A DNA stretch of 64,000 bases from Dermacoccus nishinomiyaensis. Its GTDB lineage: Bacteria; Actinomycetota; Actinomycetes; Actinomycetales; Dermatophilaceae. How positions within the stretch are numbered: the stretch's first letter is position 1; every line of letters begins with the position of its first letter. A program made the translations under genes and the position numbers. The stretch lies in the NCBI RefSeq assembly GCF_900447535.1, contig NZ_UFXX01000001.1, forward strand, positions 434,001 to 498,000. Direction: 5' to 3'. Positions 16,703 through 25,728 of the stretch are shown here, in pieces. Under the pieces are notes generated by a model that was given only the letters and a program-made list of their open reading frames with translations, ran no database searches and had not been told where the DNA came from.

Positions 16703-17165
16703 CCGTCCCACCTCCTCGCCCGATGGCGCAGCTGACGCGGATCGTCGACCGCGCGTCCTCTTCGTCTGCGTCAAGAACGCTGGCAAGTCGCAGATGGCGG
16801 CCGCGCTCACGCGCCATTTCGCTCGCGAGCGCCTCGATGTCCACTCCGCCGGCACTCAGCCCGGCAGGGCCGTGAACGCGGAGTCGGCGACCGCCGTCGC
16901 CACCCTCGGCGCAACCTTCGACGGCGAACATCCCAAGGCCATCGACCCCGCCGTGCTGCGCACTGCCGACCGCGTCATCATCGTCGGCTCTGCTGCACGG
17001 CTCGAACCGATCGACGGCATGCTCGCAACGATCGAGACGTGGCACACCGATGAGCCGTCGACGCGCGGCATCGAGGGCACCGAGCGCATGCAGCTCATCC
17101 GCGACGACATCGCCGAGCGCTGTCGCACGCTCGTCAGCGAGATGCTCCACCGAACTCAGGGGTGA
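16689..17165 (+). CDS. arsC: Low-molecular-weight phosphatase-type arsenate reductase
   Basis: A 158-residue protein with the LMW-PTP fold. The P-loop 'VLFVCVKNAGKSQMA' begins near residue 23; the catalytic Cys27 is followed by Lys instead of the usual Arg in the CX5R position, as in actinobacterial arsenate-mycothiol transferases (established for Corynebacterium ArsC1/C2). It would reduce As(V) with mycothiol so that ACR3 can export As(III). The start ATG lies inside the end of acr3, indicating translational coupling. The first 20 residues are a polar extension. Confidence 0.85.
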   Translation: MPRADRPTSSPDGAADADRRPRVLFVCVKNAGKSQMAAALTRHFARERLDVHSAGTQPGRAVNAESATAVATLGATFDGEHPKAIDPAVLRTADRVIIVGSAARLEPIDGMLATIETWHTDEPSTRGIEGTERMQLIRDDIAERCRTLVSEMLHRTQG

Positions 17166-17361
17166 ACAGAACTACCTCCCTCAGGCGCAAGATGGCCTTT
17201 GTCGACGCCCCGCCCGTTGATCCGTCGCACCTCGCGCCCTCAGGCCCGCCATGACGCTGGGCGACGACGCACAGGACGGACGCTTCTTCGTCTGTGTTGT
17301 CGTCGTCTGGAGTGGTTACTGCCAACAGCACGCGTACCGCGCTCGCCACGAGCTGGGTGCG

Positions 17362-18432
17362 TCAGCGACGCGGGTCGATCATCGTCACGCCGGAGAGCGG
17401 CGAAGCGTCGAACGTCGGCAGCATCGCCGCGCCGTCGTCGAGGCTGACGGTGCGGGCGATGAGTCGCCCGGGATCTAGTCGGCCGTCGTCCACGAGCGCC
17501 AGCATCGCCGGATAGTCGGCGGCGGCCATGCCATGGCTGCCGAACACGTCGAGCTCCCAACCGATGACGCGCGCCATCGGCACGCGCGGATGCCCGCCCA
17601 CCGGCGGCAACAACCCCACCTGCACGTGCCGCCCACGACGCCGCAGCGCATGAATCGCGTCAGAACACGTCGATTCGCTGCCCACCGCGTCGACGGCGAC
17701 GTGCGCTCCGCCACCCGTGATCTCGTGGACGCGGGCCGCCACGTCGACAGGCTCGTTGGTCTCAGCGACCCCGGCGCCCCTGGCCAGGACGACGGCGTCC
17801 GCGCCCTCGCGCGTCGCGAGCGCCAGCGCGTCGGCGTTGCGGTCCACGGAGACGACACGCGCCCCGAGCGACTTCGCGATCATGACGGCGCTGAGTCCGA
17901 CTCCCCCGGCGCCGACGACACACACCCATTCACCCGGCTGCACATCAGCACGAGCCGTCAGAGCTCGAAAGGCCGTCGCGAACCGGCACCCGAGGCTCGC
18001 GGCGGCCGCGAAGCTCACAGCGTCGGGGATTGCGACGAGGTTCGTGTCCGCGCGTCGCGCGACGACGTACTGCGCGAACGATCCCCAGTGCGTGAACCCC
18101 GGCTGATCCTGGGTCGGACAGACCTGCGCGTCACCGGTGCGACACCACTCGCAGGCGCCGCAGCCCTCGACGAACGGCATCGTCACCCGCTGCCCGACCC
18201 GCCAGTTCACGACGTCCGAACCGACCTCAGTGATCACCCCGGCGAACTCGTGACCGGGCACGTGCGGCAGCTCGACGTCATCATGACCGGCCCACGTGTG
18301 CCAGTCGCTGCGGCACAACCCCGTCGCGCGCACCTCGACGAGGACGGCGTCGTCAGGCAGGGCGGGCACCTCGACCTCCTCGACGCCGACGGCCCCCGCG
18401 ATCTCTTGCATTACCACTGCGCGCATCGTCAT
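17362..18432 (-). CDS. Zinc-dependent alcohol dehydrogenase (MDR family)
   Basis: A 356-residue medium-chain dehydrogenase. Catalytic zinc ligands are in 'GLCRSDWHTWAGHDD' and 'PHVPGHEFAGVI'; the structural zinc site is 'GCGACEWCRTGDAQVC'; the NAD(P) Rossmann motif is 'VVGAGGVGLSAVMIAKSLGARVV' followed by Asp, suggesting NAD. The set of motifs matches an intact zinc alcohol dehydrogenase; the substrate is unknown. ATG 18432 is taken as start, with ATG 18426 two codons later equally possible. A gap of 196 bases to arsC holds nothing recognisable. Confidence 0.88.
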   Translation of the reverse strand: MTMRAVVMQEIAGAVGVEEVEVPALPDDAVLVEVRATGLCRSDWHTWAGHDDVELPHVPGHEFAGVITEVGSDVVNWRVGQRVTMPFVEGCGACEWCRTGDAQVCPTQDQPGFTHWGSFAQYVVARRADTNLVAIPDAVSFAAAASLGCRFATAFRALTARADVQPGEWVCVVGAGGVGLSAVMIAKSLGARVVSVDRNADALALATREGADAVVLARGAGVAETNEPVDVAARVHEITGGGAHVAVDAVGSESTCSDAIHALRRRGRHVQVGLLPPVGGHPRVPMARVIGWELDVFGSHGMAAADYPAMLALVDDGRLDPGRLIARTVSLDDGAAMLPTFDASPLSGVTMIDPRR

Positions 18433-18496
18433 CCCGCCACTGTGGCAGATCGCGAGAACACGTGCTCTACGGAAGCCACCCGATCTCGAGGGGTGT

Positions 18497-19069
18497 TCAG
18501 CGGCCGCCGGTCGTATCGACGTCACCGAACCCCGGCGGCAACCCGGCGATCCCGACCAGCAACTTCGGGTCGATGCTCTCGCCGCGCCGGACGACCGTCA
18601 GCGTGCCGCGCGGTTCTAGGACGGCGAGGGCGACGTCGTCGAGGTGCCGCACTCCCCCGGCTCGCAACCGTTCGTGCAACCGCTCGGCGGTGAGGCCGAC
18701 GTGGCGCAGTGCGTCCGGGCGTGCCCGCCCGTCGATCATGACGGTCCACGCCCGGGCGCGACCCGCGGCGCGGTGGCTGCGCATCGACATCACCGCGTGC
18801 AGCCGTCCGAAACCGAACTCCAGGACGAACAGGGTGGCCATCGCGACGAGCGCACCGCACAACGTCGGCGAGTTGCCCAGCATCGCGCGGGCGCACAGCG
18901 CCCCGAGGACGGTGAACACGGCGACGGACATCGTCGAACCGGCCGCCAGATACCGTACGCCCCAGAAATGCAGGATCGCGACGAAGACGGCGTACAGCAC
19001 CACTGTCGCGACGACGACGACGCCGACGACGCCACTGGCGCTGATGCCGATGTGCGGCCAAATGTTCAC
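18497..19069 (-). CDS. DUF421 (YetF-like) membrane protein
   Basis: A 190-residue protein with three N-terminal hydrophobic segments (about residues 10-100) followed by a cytoplasmic DUF421 domain: 'SHRAAGRARAWTVMIDGRARPDALRHVGLT', 'ERLHERLRAGGVRHLDDVALAVLEPRGTLTV'. YetF-family proteins are linked to spore or envelope functions in Bacillus, but their activity is unknown. The GTG at 19069 is chosen because AAGGGGGCGG lies at the right distance before it; longer upstream reading has no family similarity. Confidence 0.8.
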   Translation of the reverse strand: MNIWPHIGISASGVVGVVVVATVVLYAVFVAILHFWGVRYLAAGSTMSVAVFTVLGALCARAMLGNSPTLCGALVAMATLFVLEFGFGRLHAVMSMRSHRAAGRARAWTVMIDGRARPDALRHVGLTAERLHERLRAGGVRHLDDVALAVLEPRGTLTVVRRGESIDPKLLVGIAGLPPGFGDVDTTGGR

Positions 19070-19443
19070 ACCGCCCCCTTTCGCACCTGTCCCCCGGCGA
19101 CCAGTGTCTCCTACCCCCTCATACCGTTCCGAGCTGGCCCCGGCGCGCAGCTGCACGAGTTCTGCGCATCTGCACGAGGAATATCGCGCACATTCCTCGT
19201 GCAGATGCTCAAAAGTCATGCAACGTCGCGGCCGTGCGCTGCGCGCCCTCCACCACCTGCCGCACGGGCGTCAGCCGACACAGCGACGCCACAGGTCGGC
19301 GACAGCGGACCCCACGGTGCGTCACCTTCACTTGGTCTCAACACGTCGACGCACCGCCGTCGCCGTCGCCCTCGCGCCAACACATCGCGACGCCAGGGAC
19401 GCACACCATCGCAAGCCCGAGCACTCGCCCCAAGGAGCATCCC
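19070..19443. promoter_or_regulatory. Divergent intergenic region between DUF421 gene and protease gene
   Basis: These 374 bases separate two divergent genes and should hold both promoters. Apart from the perfect inverted repeat at 19166-19208 and an extra direct copy of CTGCACGAG at 19151, nothing specific was recognised; no convincing small gene was found. Confidence 0.5.
19166..19208. repeat. 17-bp perfect inverted repeat with a 9-nt loop
   Basis: GCATCTGCACGAGGAAT (19166-19182) is repeated in perfect inverse at 19192-19208. The inner motif CTGCACGAG also occurs once more in direct orientation at 19151-19159. It lies about 100 bases upstream of the DUF421 start and 240 upstream of the protease start, so it is more likely an operator or a leader hairpin than a gene-end terminator. 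Confidence 0.85.
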
Positions 19444-20676
19444 ATGCGCAGCCCCGCCCTCGTCGCCCTCACCGCAGCATGCTCGGCCGCCATCGCCGCC
19501 CCCTTGGCAATCGGCGTGCACGACGGTTCCCTCAGCGCGTTCGACGCCGGCTCCGTCACCCGTCAGCTGCGCAGTCAGCTCGACGCCGCCAGCGCTCGCA
19601 GCACCACCGATTCGGGCAGCTCATCCACTGACACGGATCAGGGCGGCGCCTCGACGCCGCAAACCGCACCCGACGGCTCGAGCACATCGCCGTCGAACGG
19701 CGGCGCGCAAGCCAGTGGCGCGTCATCCAGCGGAACGACGACGCGCGCCACCGCCGCTCAGAGCAAGGGCGTCGTCATGATCGACGTGGCCACCTCGAGC
19801 GGTGAGGCTGCGGGCTCGGGCATGGTGCTCACGGCCGATGGCACCGTCCTGACGAACTACCACGTCGTCTCCGGCTCGACGCAGATCCGCGTCACCGTCC
19901 CGAACGGCGGGTCATACACGGCGAGCGTCGTCGGGCACGACGAATCCCACGACGTCGCCGTGCTCAAGCTCAGCGGTGCGAAGAACCTCGATACCGTCAC
20001 TCTGGACACCGACGGAGTCAGGACGGCCGAAGAGGTTCTCGCCGTCGGCCAAGGCGGCGGCGAGGGCGTGCTCTACGCCGCCTCCGGCATCGTGACGGCG
20101 ACGGGGCGCTCGATCACCGCCTCCGAACAGGGGTCATTGTCGTCCGGTGAGAACCTGACGAACCTCGTGCAGACGAACGCGCCCATCGTCGGCGGCTACT
20201 CCGGCGGGCCTCTGTTCGACGCCGCGGGCAAGGTCGTCGGAATCGACACCGCCGCATCCGCGACGAACTCGCTCACCGGCTATCAGCGCAGCAACGCCGA
20301 GGGGTACGCCATCCCGATCACGCAGGCCAAGTCGATCGCCGACGACATCCTCGCCGGCCGCAAGACGACGACGAATCACATCGGCGCGAAGGCCGCCCTC
20401 GGCGTGGCCGTCGTCCCGAGCTCGTCGTTGCGGGGCGCCAGCGACACCGGCGTCGTCGTGCAGCAGGTGCTGAACGGCTCGGCTGTCGCAAGCACGGGGA
20501 TGACGGCGGGTGACACGATCACCGCCCTCGACGGCAAGGCCGTCACCTCGACCGACTCCCTCAGCTCGCTCATGGGCACCCGCTACCCCGGCTCGACGAT
20601 GAAGGTGACGTGGAGCGACACCTCCGGCGCGTCGCACACGGCGTCCGTCACGCTGCAGAAGTCGACCGCGAACTGA
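19444..20676 (+). CDS. Secreted or surface HtrA-like serine protease with PDZ domain
   Basis: A 410-residue trypsin-fold protease. The N-terminus 'MRSPALVALTAACSAAIAAPLAIG' looks like a signal peptide, followed by a Ser/Thr/Gly-rich linker to about residue 105. The catalytic triad is readable as His140 ('TNYHVV'), Asp170 ('HDVAVLKL') and Ser253 ('GYSGGPLFD', with Tyr where most HtrA proteins have Asn). A PDZ domain follows from about residue 320 ('LGVAVVPSS...GVVVQQVLNGSAVASTGMTAGD'). The start has a strong AAGGAG site. It likely acts in envelope protein quality control or processing. Confidence 0.88.
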   Translation: MRSPALVALTAACSAAIAAPLAIGVHDGSLSAFDAGSVTRQLRSQLDAASARSTTDSGSSSTDTDQGGASTPQTAPDGSSTSPSNGGAQASGASSSGTTTRATAAQSKGVVMIDVATSSGEAAGSGMVLTADGTVLTNYHVVSGSTQIRVTVPNGGSYTASVVGHDESHDVAVLKLSGAKNLDTVTLDTDGVRTAEEVLAVGQGGGEGVLYAASGIVTATGRSITASEQGSLSSGENLTNLVQTNAPIVGGYSGGPLFDAAGKVVGIDTAASATNSLTGYQRSNAEGYAIPITQAKSIADDILAGRKTTTNHIGAKAALGVAVVPSSSLRGASDTGVVVQQVLNGSAVASTGMTAGDTITALDGKAVTSTDSLSSLMGTRYPGSTMKVTWSDTSGASHTASVTLQKSTAN

Positions 20677-20681
20677 CGCGT

Positions 20682-20722
20682 CGCGGGTCTCGAGGTGGCC
20701 TTGCGCCATCTCGAGACCCGCG
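20682..20722. terminator. Hairpin between convergent protease and fprA
   Basis: A 17-base stem with one G-U-type mismatch (CGCGGGTCTCGAG... / ...CTCGAGACCCGCG) and a 7-nt loop starts six bases after the protease stop, between convergent genes. Confidence 0.7.
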
Positions 20723-20804
20723 TGCCCGGCATCGGGACGCACGAGAGCAACTCGCCCCCTTGCATCCCGATCCAGCCGGGCCGGGCGCCACCGTCAGCAG
20801 CTCG

Positions 20805-22169
20805 TCAGGACGCAAGATCCTCGGCGTATGCCTGACCGGCGGCGATCATGTCCTCACGGGACACGACCTTGACGCGCTCGCGGCCGGCGCTCTCGCCGAG
20901 GGCGATCTCGTGGGCGTCGAGACGCTCCCAGTGATCCCAGAGCGTGATCTCGACACCCGAATCAAGCAGGTGACGTAGCAGCGCGTCCGGGTCGCCGCCA
21001 CTGGGCGTGGGCAGCGAGTCGAGGTCCTCGAGCAGGCACGCAATGGTCTCCGATGCATCCGACTTCGTGTGCCCGATGAGCCCGACGGGGCCGCGCTTGA
21101 TCCACCCCGTCACGTACGTCGCCGGCATCACCTCGCCGCTGACGTCCGTCACGCGGCCCGCCTCGTTGGGCACGACGCCCGCGGCGTCGTCGAAGGGCAG
21201 GTCGCGCAGCGGCGAACTGTAGTACCCGACGGCGCGGTAGACGGCCTGTACGTCCCAGTCGCGGAACTCGCCCGTGCCGTGCGTCGTCGCGTCGCCGTTG
21301 AACTCCTGGTGCTCGGTGCGCAGGCCGACGACGCGGCCGTCCTCGCCGAGGATCTCGACGGGCGCCTCGCACAGGTGCAGGTGGATCTGGTGCGGCGCGC
21401 CGCTCGGCTCGTTCTCGAGGTACTTGAGCAGCGTGTTGACGACGAGCTTCGTCGACTTGCTCGCGTTGATCGCGGCCTGGCCGGCCTCGTCGATCTCGAA
21501 GCCCTCCTCGTGCACGATGACGTCGATGCTCGGGCTGTGCGACAGCTCGCGGAACTCCATCGGTGAGAACTTCAACTGCGCCGGGCCGCGGCGCGCGAAG
21601 ACGTGCACCTCCGTCGCCTGGTTCGCCTTCAACCCGTCGTAGACGTTCTGCGGGATCTCGGTCGTCAGCTGCTCGTCGGCGGGCTTGGCGAGCATGCGCG
21701 CGACGTCGAGGGCGACGTTGCCGGCGCCGAGGACGGCGACCTTGCGCGCCGTCAGCGGCCATTCGCGCGGCACGTCGGGGTGGCCGTCGTACCAAGAGAC
21801 GAAGTCTGCGGCGCCGAAGCTACCGTCGAGGTCGATGCCGGGGATGTCCAGCGGTCGGTCGCTCGAGGCGCCCGTGGAGAAGATGACGGCGTCGTAGTGC
21901 TCCTGCAGCTGTTCGAGGTCGAGGTCGGTGCCGTAGTCGACGTTGCCGATGAAGCGGATGCGATCTCCCGACAGCACGCGACGCAGCGCCTTGATGATCT
22001 CCTTGATGCGCGGGTGGTCGGGCGCCACGCCATAGCGCACGAGGCCGTACGGTGCGGGCAGCCGGTCGAACAGGTCGACGCGCGCGCCCTCGTGCTGCTT
22101 CGTCAGGATGTCCGAGGCGTAGATGCCGGCCGGGCCGGCTCCGATTACGGCGACGCGAAGGTCTCGCAT
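20805..22169 (-). CDS. fprA: FAD-dependent ferredoxin-NADP+ reductase, FprA/adrenodoxin reductase type
   Basis: A 454-residue flavoenzyme that moves electrons between NADPH and ferredoxin. The FAD site 'VAVIGAGPAGIYASDIL' opens the protein, 'PAPYGLVRYGVAPDHP' and 'IFSTGASSDRPLDIPGID' are characteristic of the adrenodoxin reductase group, the NADP site is 'VAVLGAGNVALDVARML', and 'FARRGPAQLKFSPMEFREL' and 'YVTGWIKRGPVGLIGHTKSDA' complete the pattern. The ATG at 22169 has an AAGGGGATTGC site; the frame continues upstream without family similarity. It probably serves cytochrome P450s or Fe-S biogenesis. Confidence 0.93.
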   Translation of the reverse strand: MRDLRVAVIGAGPAGIYASDILTKQHEGARVDLFDRLPAPYGLVRYGVAPDHPRIKEIIKALRRVLSGDRIRFIGNVDYGTDLDLEQLQEHYDAVIFSTGASSDRPLDIPGIDLDGSFGAADFVSWYDGHPDVPREWPLTARKVAVLGAGNVALDVARMLAKPADEQLTTEIPQNVYDGLKANQATEVHVFARRGPAQLKFSPMEFRELSHSPSIDVIVHEEGFEIDEAGQAAINASKSTKLVVNTLLKYLENEPSGAPHQIHLHLCEAPVEILGEDGRVVGLRTEHQEFNGDATTHGTGEFRDWDVQAVYRAVGYYSSPLRDLPFDDAAGVVPNEAGRVTDVSGEVMPATYVTGWIKRGPVGLIGHTKSDASETIACLLEDLDSLPTPSGGDPDALLRHLLDSGVEITLWDHWERLDAHEIALGESAGRERVKVVSREDMIAAGQAYAEDLAS

Positions 22170-22320
22170 GCAATCCCCTTCTGCAGGTGGCACGGCGTCG
22201 GCCGTGCGGTGGTGGCGTCGTCGGGCAGGGTGATGTCCGGCAGGCGTCATGAACGAGTTGTTAGCGTAAACATAACCAGACATTACTTGTCGAACGGTTC
22301 GTCGACGCTTCTCATGCCAT

Positions 22321-22336
22321 GTTAGGTCTGCCTAAC
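22321..22336. promoter_or_regulatory. Short inverted repeat upstream of fprA
   Basis: GTTAGG-TCTG-CCTAAC, a 6-bp perfect inverted repeat, lies 150 bases before the fprA start. It shares half-sites with DtxR/IdeR iron boxes but the spacing differs from the 19-bp consensus, so regulation by iron is only a possibility. Confidence 0.3.
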
Positions 22337-22412
22337 GTCCAGCACCAATCCCCCACGACGCGAACGGCGCTCGCCTCTCGCGAGACGAACGCCGGTCTGC
22401 GGCGGGATGCCG

Positions 22413-23951
22413 TCAGGCGTCGGCGGGCGAGCGCTTGCGCCCACGATGTGGCAGGAACGTGCCGTCCTGCAGGCTCGACTCGATCTCTTCGAGGCTGCGA
22501 CCCTTCGTCTCAGGAACGAAGAAGTACACCGTCACCCAGGCGATGACGTTGATGACGGCGTAGAAGATCATCGCGCCCGGCAGCGACAGCCAGTCGATGA
22601 GCGTGAGGGCGGTCAGCGTGATGAGCAGGTTCGAACCCCACAGCGCGGCCGCGTGCAGCGCCGTCGCCGCCGAACGCACCTTGAGCGGGTACAGCTCCGA
22701 ACCCATGAGCCACCCGACGACCTGGATGCCGCCGGCCTGGAAGAACATGAAGGACAGGATGAGCGCGAGCGCGACGCCCGCAGGCGGGTCGTCGTTCGTC
22801 ACCCAGAACGCGATGCCGAACGCGGCGATAGACACTGCGGCTCCGGGCAGCATGACGAGCATGAGACGGCGACGCCCGATGCGGTCGACGACGAACTTAC
22901 CGAGCGTCGTCATGACGAGATAGACGACGCCGACGCCGACGTTGCCCGCCTGCGCCATGTCGTCGGAGAAGCCGACGTTGTTCTTCAGGATCGTCGGCGT
23001 GTAGTAGATCATCATCTCCAAGCCGGTGATCTGCGTGAAGATCGCGACCATGATGCCGGCGAACAGTGCCGGGCGAATCCACTTCTCGCTGAACAGGGTT
23101 CGCCACTCCCCCTCACCGGAGGCCTGCTGCTCCTCGCGGTAGGTGCGCTTGATCTCGGCGATCTCCGCGTCGACCGCGCGCGTGCTCGGACGCACCCAGC
23201 GCAGCACCCGACGAGCAGGGTTGACGAACCCCTGCTGCACCAGCCAGCGTGGACTCTCCGGCAGCGGCTTCATCCCGATGAGCAGCACGAGCGCCGGAAC
23301 GACAGCGGCGGCGATCCGGACCCGCCAGCTGATCGCGGAGTCGCGGAAGTAGTTGACGAGGCTCGCGGTGAGGATGCCGACGCCGATCGCGACGTTGAAG
23401 AACGTCACGTAGCTGCCGCGCTTCGCGGGCGGTGCGAGCTCGGAGATGTACGTCGGGATCGCCATCGTCGAGCCACCGACGGCGAGGCCGAGGAAGACGC
23501 GCGCGAGCGACAGCGTCCACCAGTCGTTCGCGGCGCCGCTGAGCAGCACGCCGATCGCGAACACGGCCGCGATGCCGATGATCGCCTTGCGCCGCCCGAC
23601 CTTCTTGACGATGACGCTCGTGCCCAGCGCACCGAGCACCGCGCCGAGCAGGATCGATGAGGTGATGATCTCCGTGATGTTGTGCGCCGCCGAGCCGAAG
23701 CGCTCCTCGTTGATGTGGAACTCTTCGGTGACGTGCAGCATCGCACCCGAGATCACGCCGGTGTCGTAGCCGTAGAGCAGCCCGCCGAACGCGGCGAGGA
23801 ACGACACGTGCAGCACATGTCGACGCGCCAGACGCTCCGCTTCAACGGGGCTGACGTCGTCGTCGCGGGCTGCGTCGGGGATGCCGCCGAGGCGACGCTC
23901 GGCGTCGGTCAACTCGTTCGGGGCGATCTCGGCACCCGGTGCGTCGAACAT
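22413..23951 (-). CDS. Sugar porter family MFS transporter
   Basis: A 12-TM sugar:H+ symporter. Signatures include 'FGGLLYGYDTGVISGAM', the 'VGRRKAI' and 'RIGRRRLM' loops, 'PESPRWLV', 'QITGLEMMIYYTPTIL' and the C-terminal 'PETKGRSLEEIE', all typical of the GLUT/XylE family. The substrate is probably a hexose, pentose or inositol. The start at 23951 gives 512 residues and a 50-residue cytoplasmic N-terminus; a longer frame from 24083 is open but lacks resemblance to the family. Confidence 0.88.
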   Translation of the reverse strand: MFDAPGAEIAPNELTDAERRLGGIPDAARDDDVSPVEAERLARRHVLHVSFLAAFGGLLYGYDTGVISGAMLHVTEEFHINEERFGSAAHNITEIITSSILLGAVLGALGTSVIVKKVGRRKAIIGIAAVFAIGVLLSGAANDWWTLSLARVFLGLAVGGSTMAIPTYISELAPPAKRGSYVTFFNVAIGVGILTASLVNYFRDSAISWRVRIAAAVVPALVLLIGMKPLPESPRWLVQQGFVNPARRVLRWVRPSTRAVDAEIAEIKRTYREEQQASGEGEWRTLFSEKWIRPALFAGIMVAIFTQITGLEMMIYYTPTILKNNVGFSDDMAQAGNVGVGVVYLVMTTLGKFVVDRIGRRRLMLVMLPGAAVSIAAFGIAFWVTNDDPPAGVALALILSFMFFQAGGIQVVGWLMGSELYPLKVRSAATALHAAALWGSNLLITLTALTLIDWLSLPGAMIFYAVINVIAWVTVYFFVPETKGRSLEEIESSLQDGTFLPHRGRKRSPADA

Positions 23952-24130
23952 CCGCCATCCATTCTCGAGGCCTGCCCAGCGACGCGGCAGGAGGAACCAG
24001 GGGTCGAGAGTGAACCTATCCAACGCGCGTTCGGGCTGCGAAACCGGCGGGCGCGGCACCCGCGACCCGGCCACGGCCCCCACCTGCAGCGCTGATGCAG
24101 GCCAGCGGGCCGCTGACGTACCGTAGGCGC

Positions 24131-24418
24131 ATGTCAGTCTCGAACCAGTCCCGCGCGGTCGATCTGCGCGTCACCGGCACCGTTCAGGGCGTCAGCTACC
24201 GTGCCGCGTGCGCCGAGCAGGCGCGCACGCTGGGGCTCGTCGGCTACGTCGAGAACCTCGATGACGCCGCGGTGCACGTCGTCGCCGAGGGTACGCCGGA
24301 CGCCGTCGAATCGCTCGTGGACTGGTGTCACGACGGCCCCGACGCGGCGTCCGTCGACGACGTCGAGGTGCGAGACGTCGCCCCCGAGGGTTACGACGAC
24401 TTCACCGTCCGCCGCTGA
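24131..24418 (+). CDS. acyP: Acylphosphatase
   Basis: A 95-residue enzyme hydrolysing carboxyl-phosphate bonds in acyl phosphates. The substrate-binding loop 'GTVQGVSYRAACAEQA' contains the catalytic Arg, and 'GLVGYVENLDD' contains the catalytic Asn. Ser replaces the common Phe after 'GV' (usually GVxFR or GVWYR). It is followed within four bases by rlmC on the same strand, so the two are probably co-transcribed. Confidence 0.9.
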   Translation: MSVSNQSRAVDLRVTGTVQGVSYRAACAEQARTLGLVGYVENLDDAAVHVVAEGTPDAVESLVDWCHDGPDAASVDDVEVRDVAPEGYDDFTVRR

Positions 24419-24422
24419 GCGC

Positions 24423-25556
24423 GTGCACTGCCACTATTTCGACGTCGGTGCGTGCCGCTCGTGCACGAACCTGGCCGTGCCGTACGACGAGCAACTCATG
24501 CGCAAGCAGACGTCCGTCGAGCACACCCTCGCCCCACGAGTGGCGCCCGAGGCGTGGCTCTCCCCCGCCGCATCGCGCCCGGCCGCGTTTCGCAACAAGG
24601 TGAAGCTCGCCGTCGGCGGCCACGTCGACGCTCCGACGCTCGGGCTCGCACTGCCCGGGCGCCCTGCCGTCGACCTGCGCGAGTGCCCCATCCAGGAACG
24701 GCCGATCTGGGACGTCGTGCCCGACCTCGCCGGGTTCATCACCTACGCACGTCTCATGCCCTATGACGTCGACGCGCGCACGGGCGAGCTCAAGTTCGTC
24801 ATCGTCACCACCAACACTGACGGCGAGTTGCTCGTCCGCTTCGTCGTGCGCACCAATGACGGAGTTGACCGACTCAGCGCCGCCCTGCCCGCCCTGACGG
24901 ACCGCCTGCCGCAGATCGTCGCCGTCTCTGCGAACATCCATCCGGAGCACAAGGCCGTCGTCGAGGGGGATGTCGAGATCGCCCTGACGCCCACGCAGAC
25001 GCTGCGTGCGGCCGTCGGCGACGTGACGCTGTACCTGCAGCACCGCAGCTTCTTCCAGACGAACACCGATGTCGCCGCGGCGTTGTACCGCCAGGCGCGC
25101 GCGTGGGCCGACGACGTCGACGCTCGTCAGGTGCTCGACCTGTACTGCGGCGTCGGCGGCTTCGCCCTCCATCTTGCGGACGGCACCCGCCGCGTCCACG
25201 GCGTCGAGATCGAACCGAGCGCCATCGACAGCGCCCGTCGCAGCGCCACCGAAGCCGGGTCGGACGCGACGGTGACGTTCGACGTCGGCGACGCGAGCAC
25301 CCTCGTCATGCCCGAGCACGACGTTCCGGATCTCGTCGTCGTCAACCCGCCGCGACGCGGCATCGAAGCGCTCGCCGACGCGCTCGAGCGCAGCTGCGTC
25401 GCGCACGTCATCTACTCGAGCTGCAACCCGACGAGCCTCGCCGCCGATCTCGCCGCGATGCCGAGCTTCGACGTGCCGGCCGCGCGACTGTTCGACATGT
25501 TTCCGCACACCAACCACGCCGAGGTCGCGGCGCTCCTGTCACGCCGGCCCGCGTGA
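24423..25556 (+). CDS. rlmC: 23S rRNA (uracil-C5)-methyltransferase RlmC-like
   Basis: A 377-residue SAM-dependent RNA methyltransferase of the TrmA/RlmC/RlmD family. The GTG at 24423 gives the family's usual opening 'VHCHYFDVGACRSCTNL', whose cysteines, with the later 'RECPIQ', would bind a [4Fe-4S] cluster. SAM motif: 'VLDLYCGVGGFALHLA'; further motifs 'VNPPRRGI' and catalytic 'SSCNPTSLA'. In gammaproteobacteria RlmC methylates U747; in actinobacteria a single RlmC/D enzyme may modify 747 and 1939, so the exact site is uncertain. Confidence 0.88.
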   Translation: MHCHYFDVGACRSCTNLAVPYDEQLMRKQTSVEHTLAPRVAPEAWLSPAASRPAAFRNKVKLAVGGHVDAPTLGLALPGRPAVDLRECPIQERPIWDVVPDLAGFITYARLMPYDVDARTGELKFVIVTTNTDGELLVRFVVRTNDGVDRLSAALPALTDRLPQIVAVSANIHPEHKAVVEGDVEIALTPTQTLRAAVGDVTLYLQHRSFFQTNTDVAAALYRQARAWADDVDARQVLDLYCGVGGFALHLADGTRRVHGVEIEPSAIDSARRSATEAGSDATVTFDVGDASTLVMPEHDVPDLVVVNPPRRGIEALADALERSCVAHVIYSSCNPTSLAADLAAMPSFDVPAARLFDMFPHTNHAEVAALLSRRPA

Positions 25557-25728
25557 GTTGAGTCACGGCCCGAACTCGTAGTCGACCGGAGCCCGAGAGC
25601 GCCCCCGCCCGCAGACGGCATCGATTTCGTCACAAAATCCGGTGTGGGGCACCCCACCTCATAGGTTGTCTGATCTTCACCCTAGGGTGAACGGCGTCAC
25701 AGTTCAGCCGCAAGATCGGAAGCCATCC

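Noticed and set aside
22321-22340. IdeR/DtxR iron box before fprA
   Set aside because: The GTTAGG and CCTAAC half-sites are present but the spacing does not match the 19-bp consensus, so it is only listed as a low-confidence inverted repeat.
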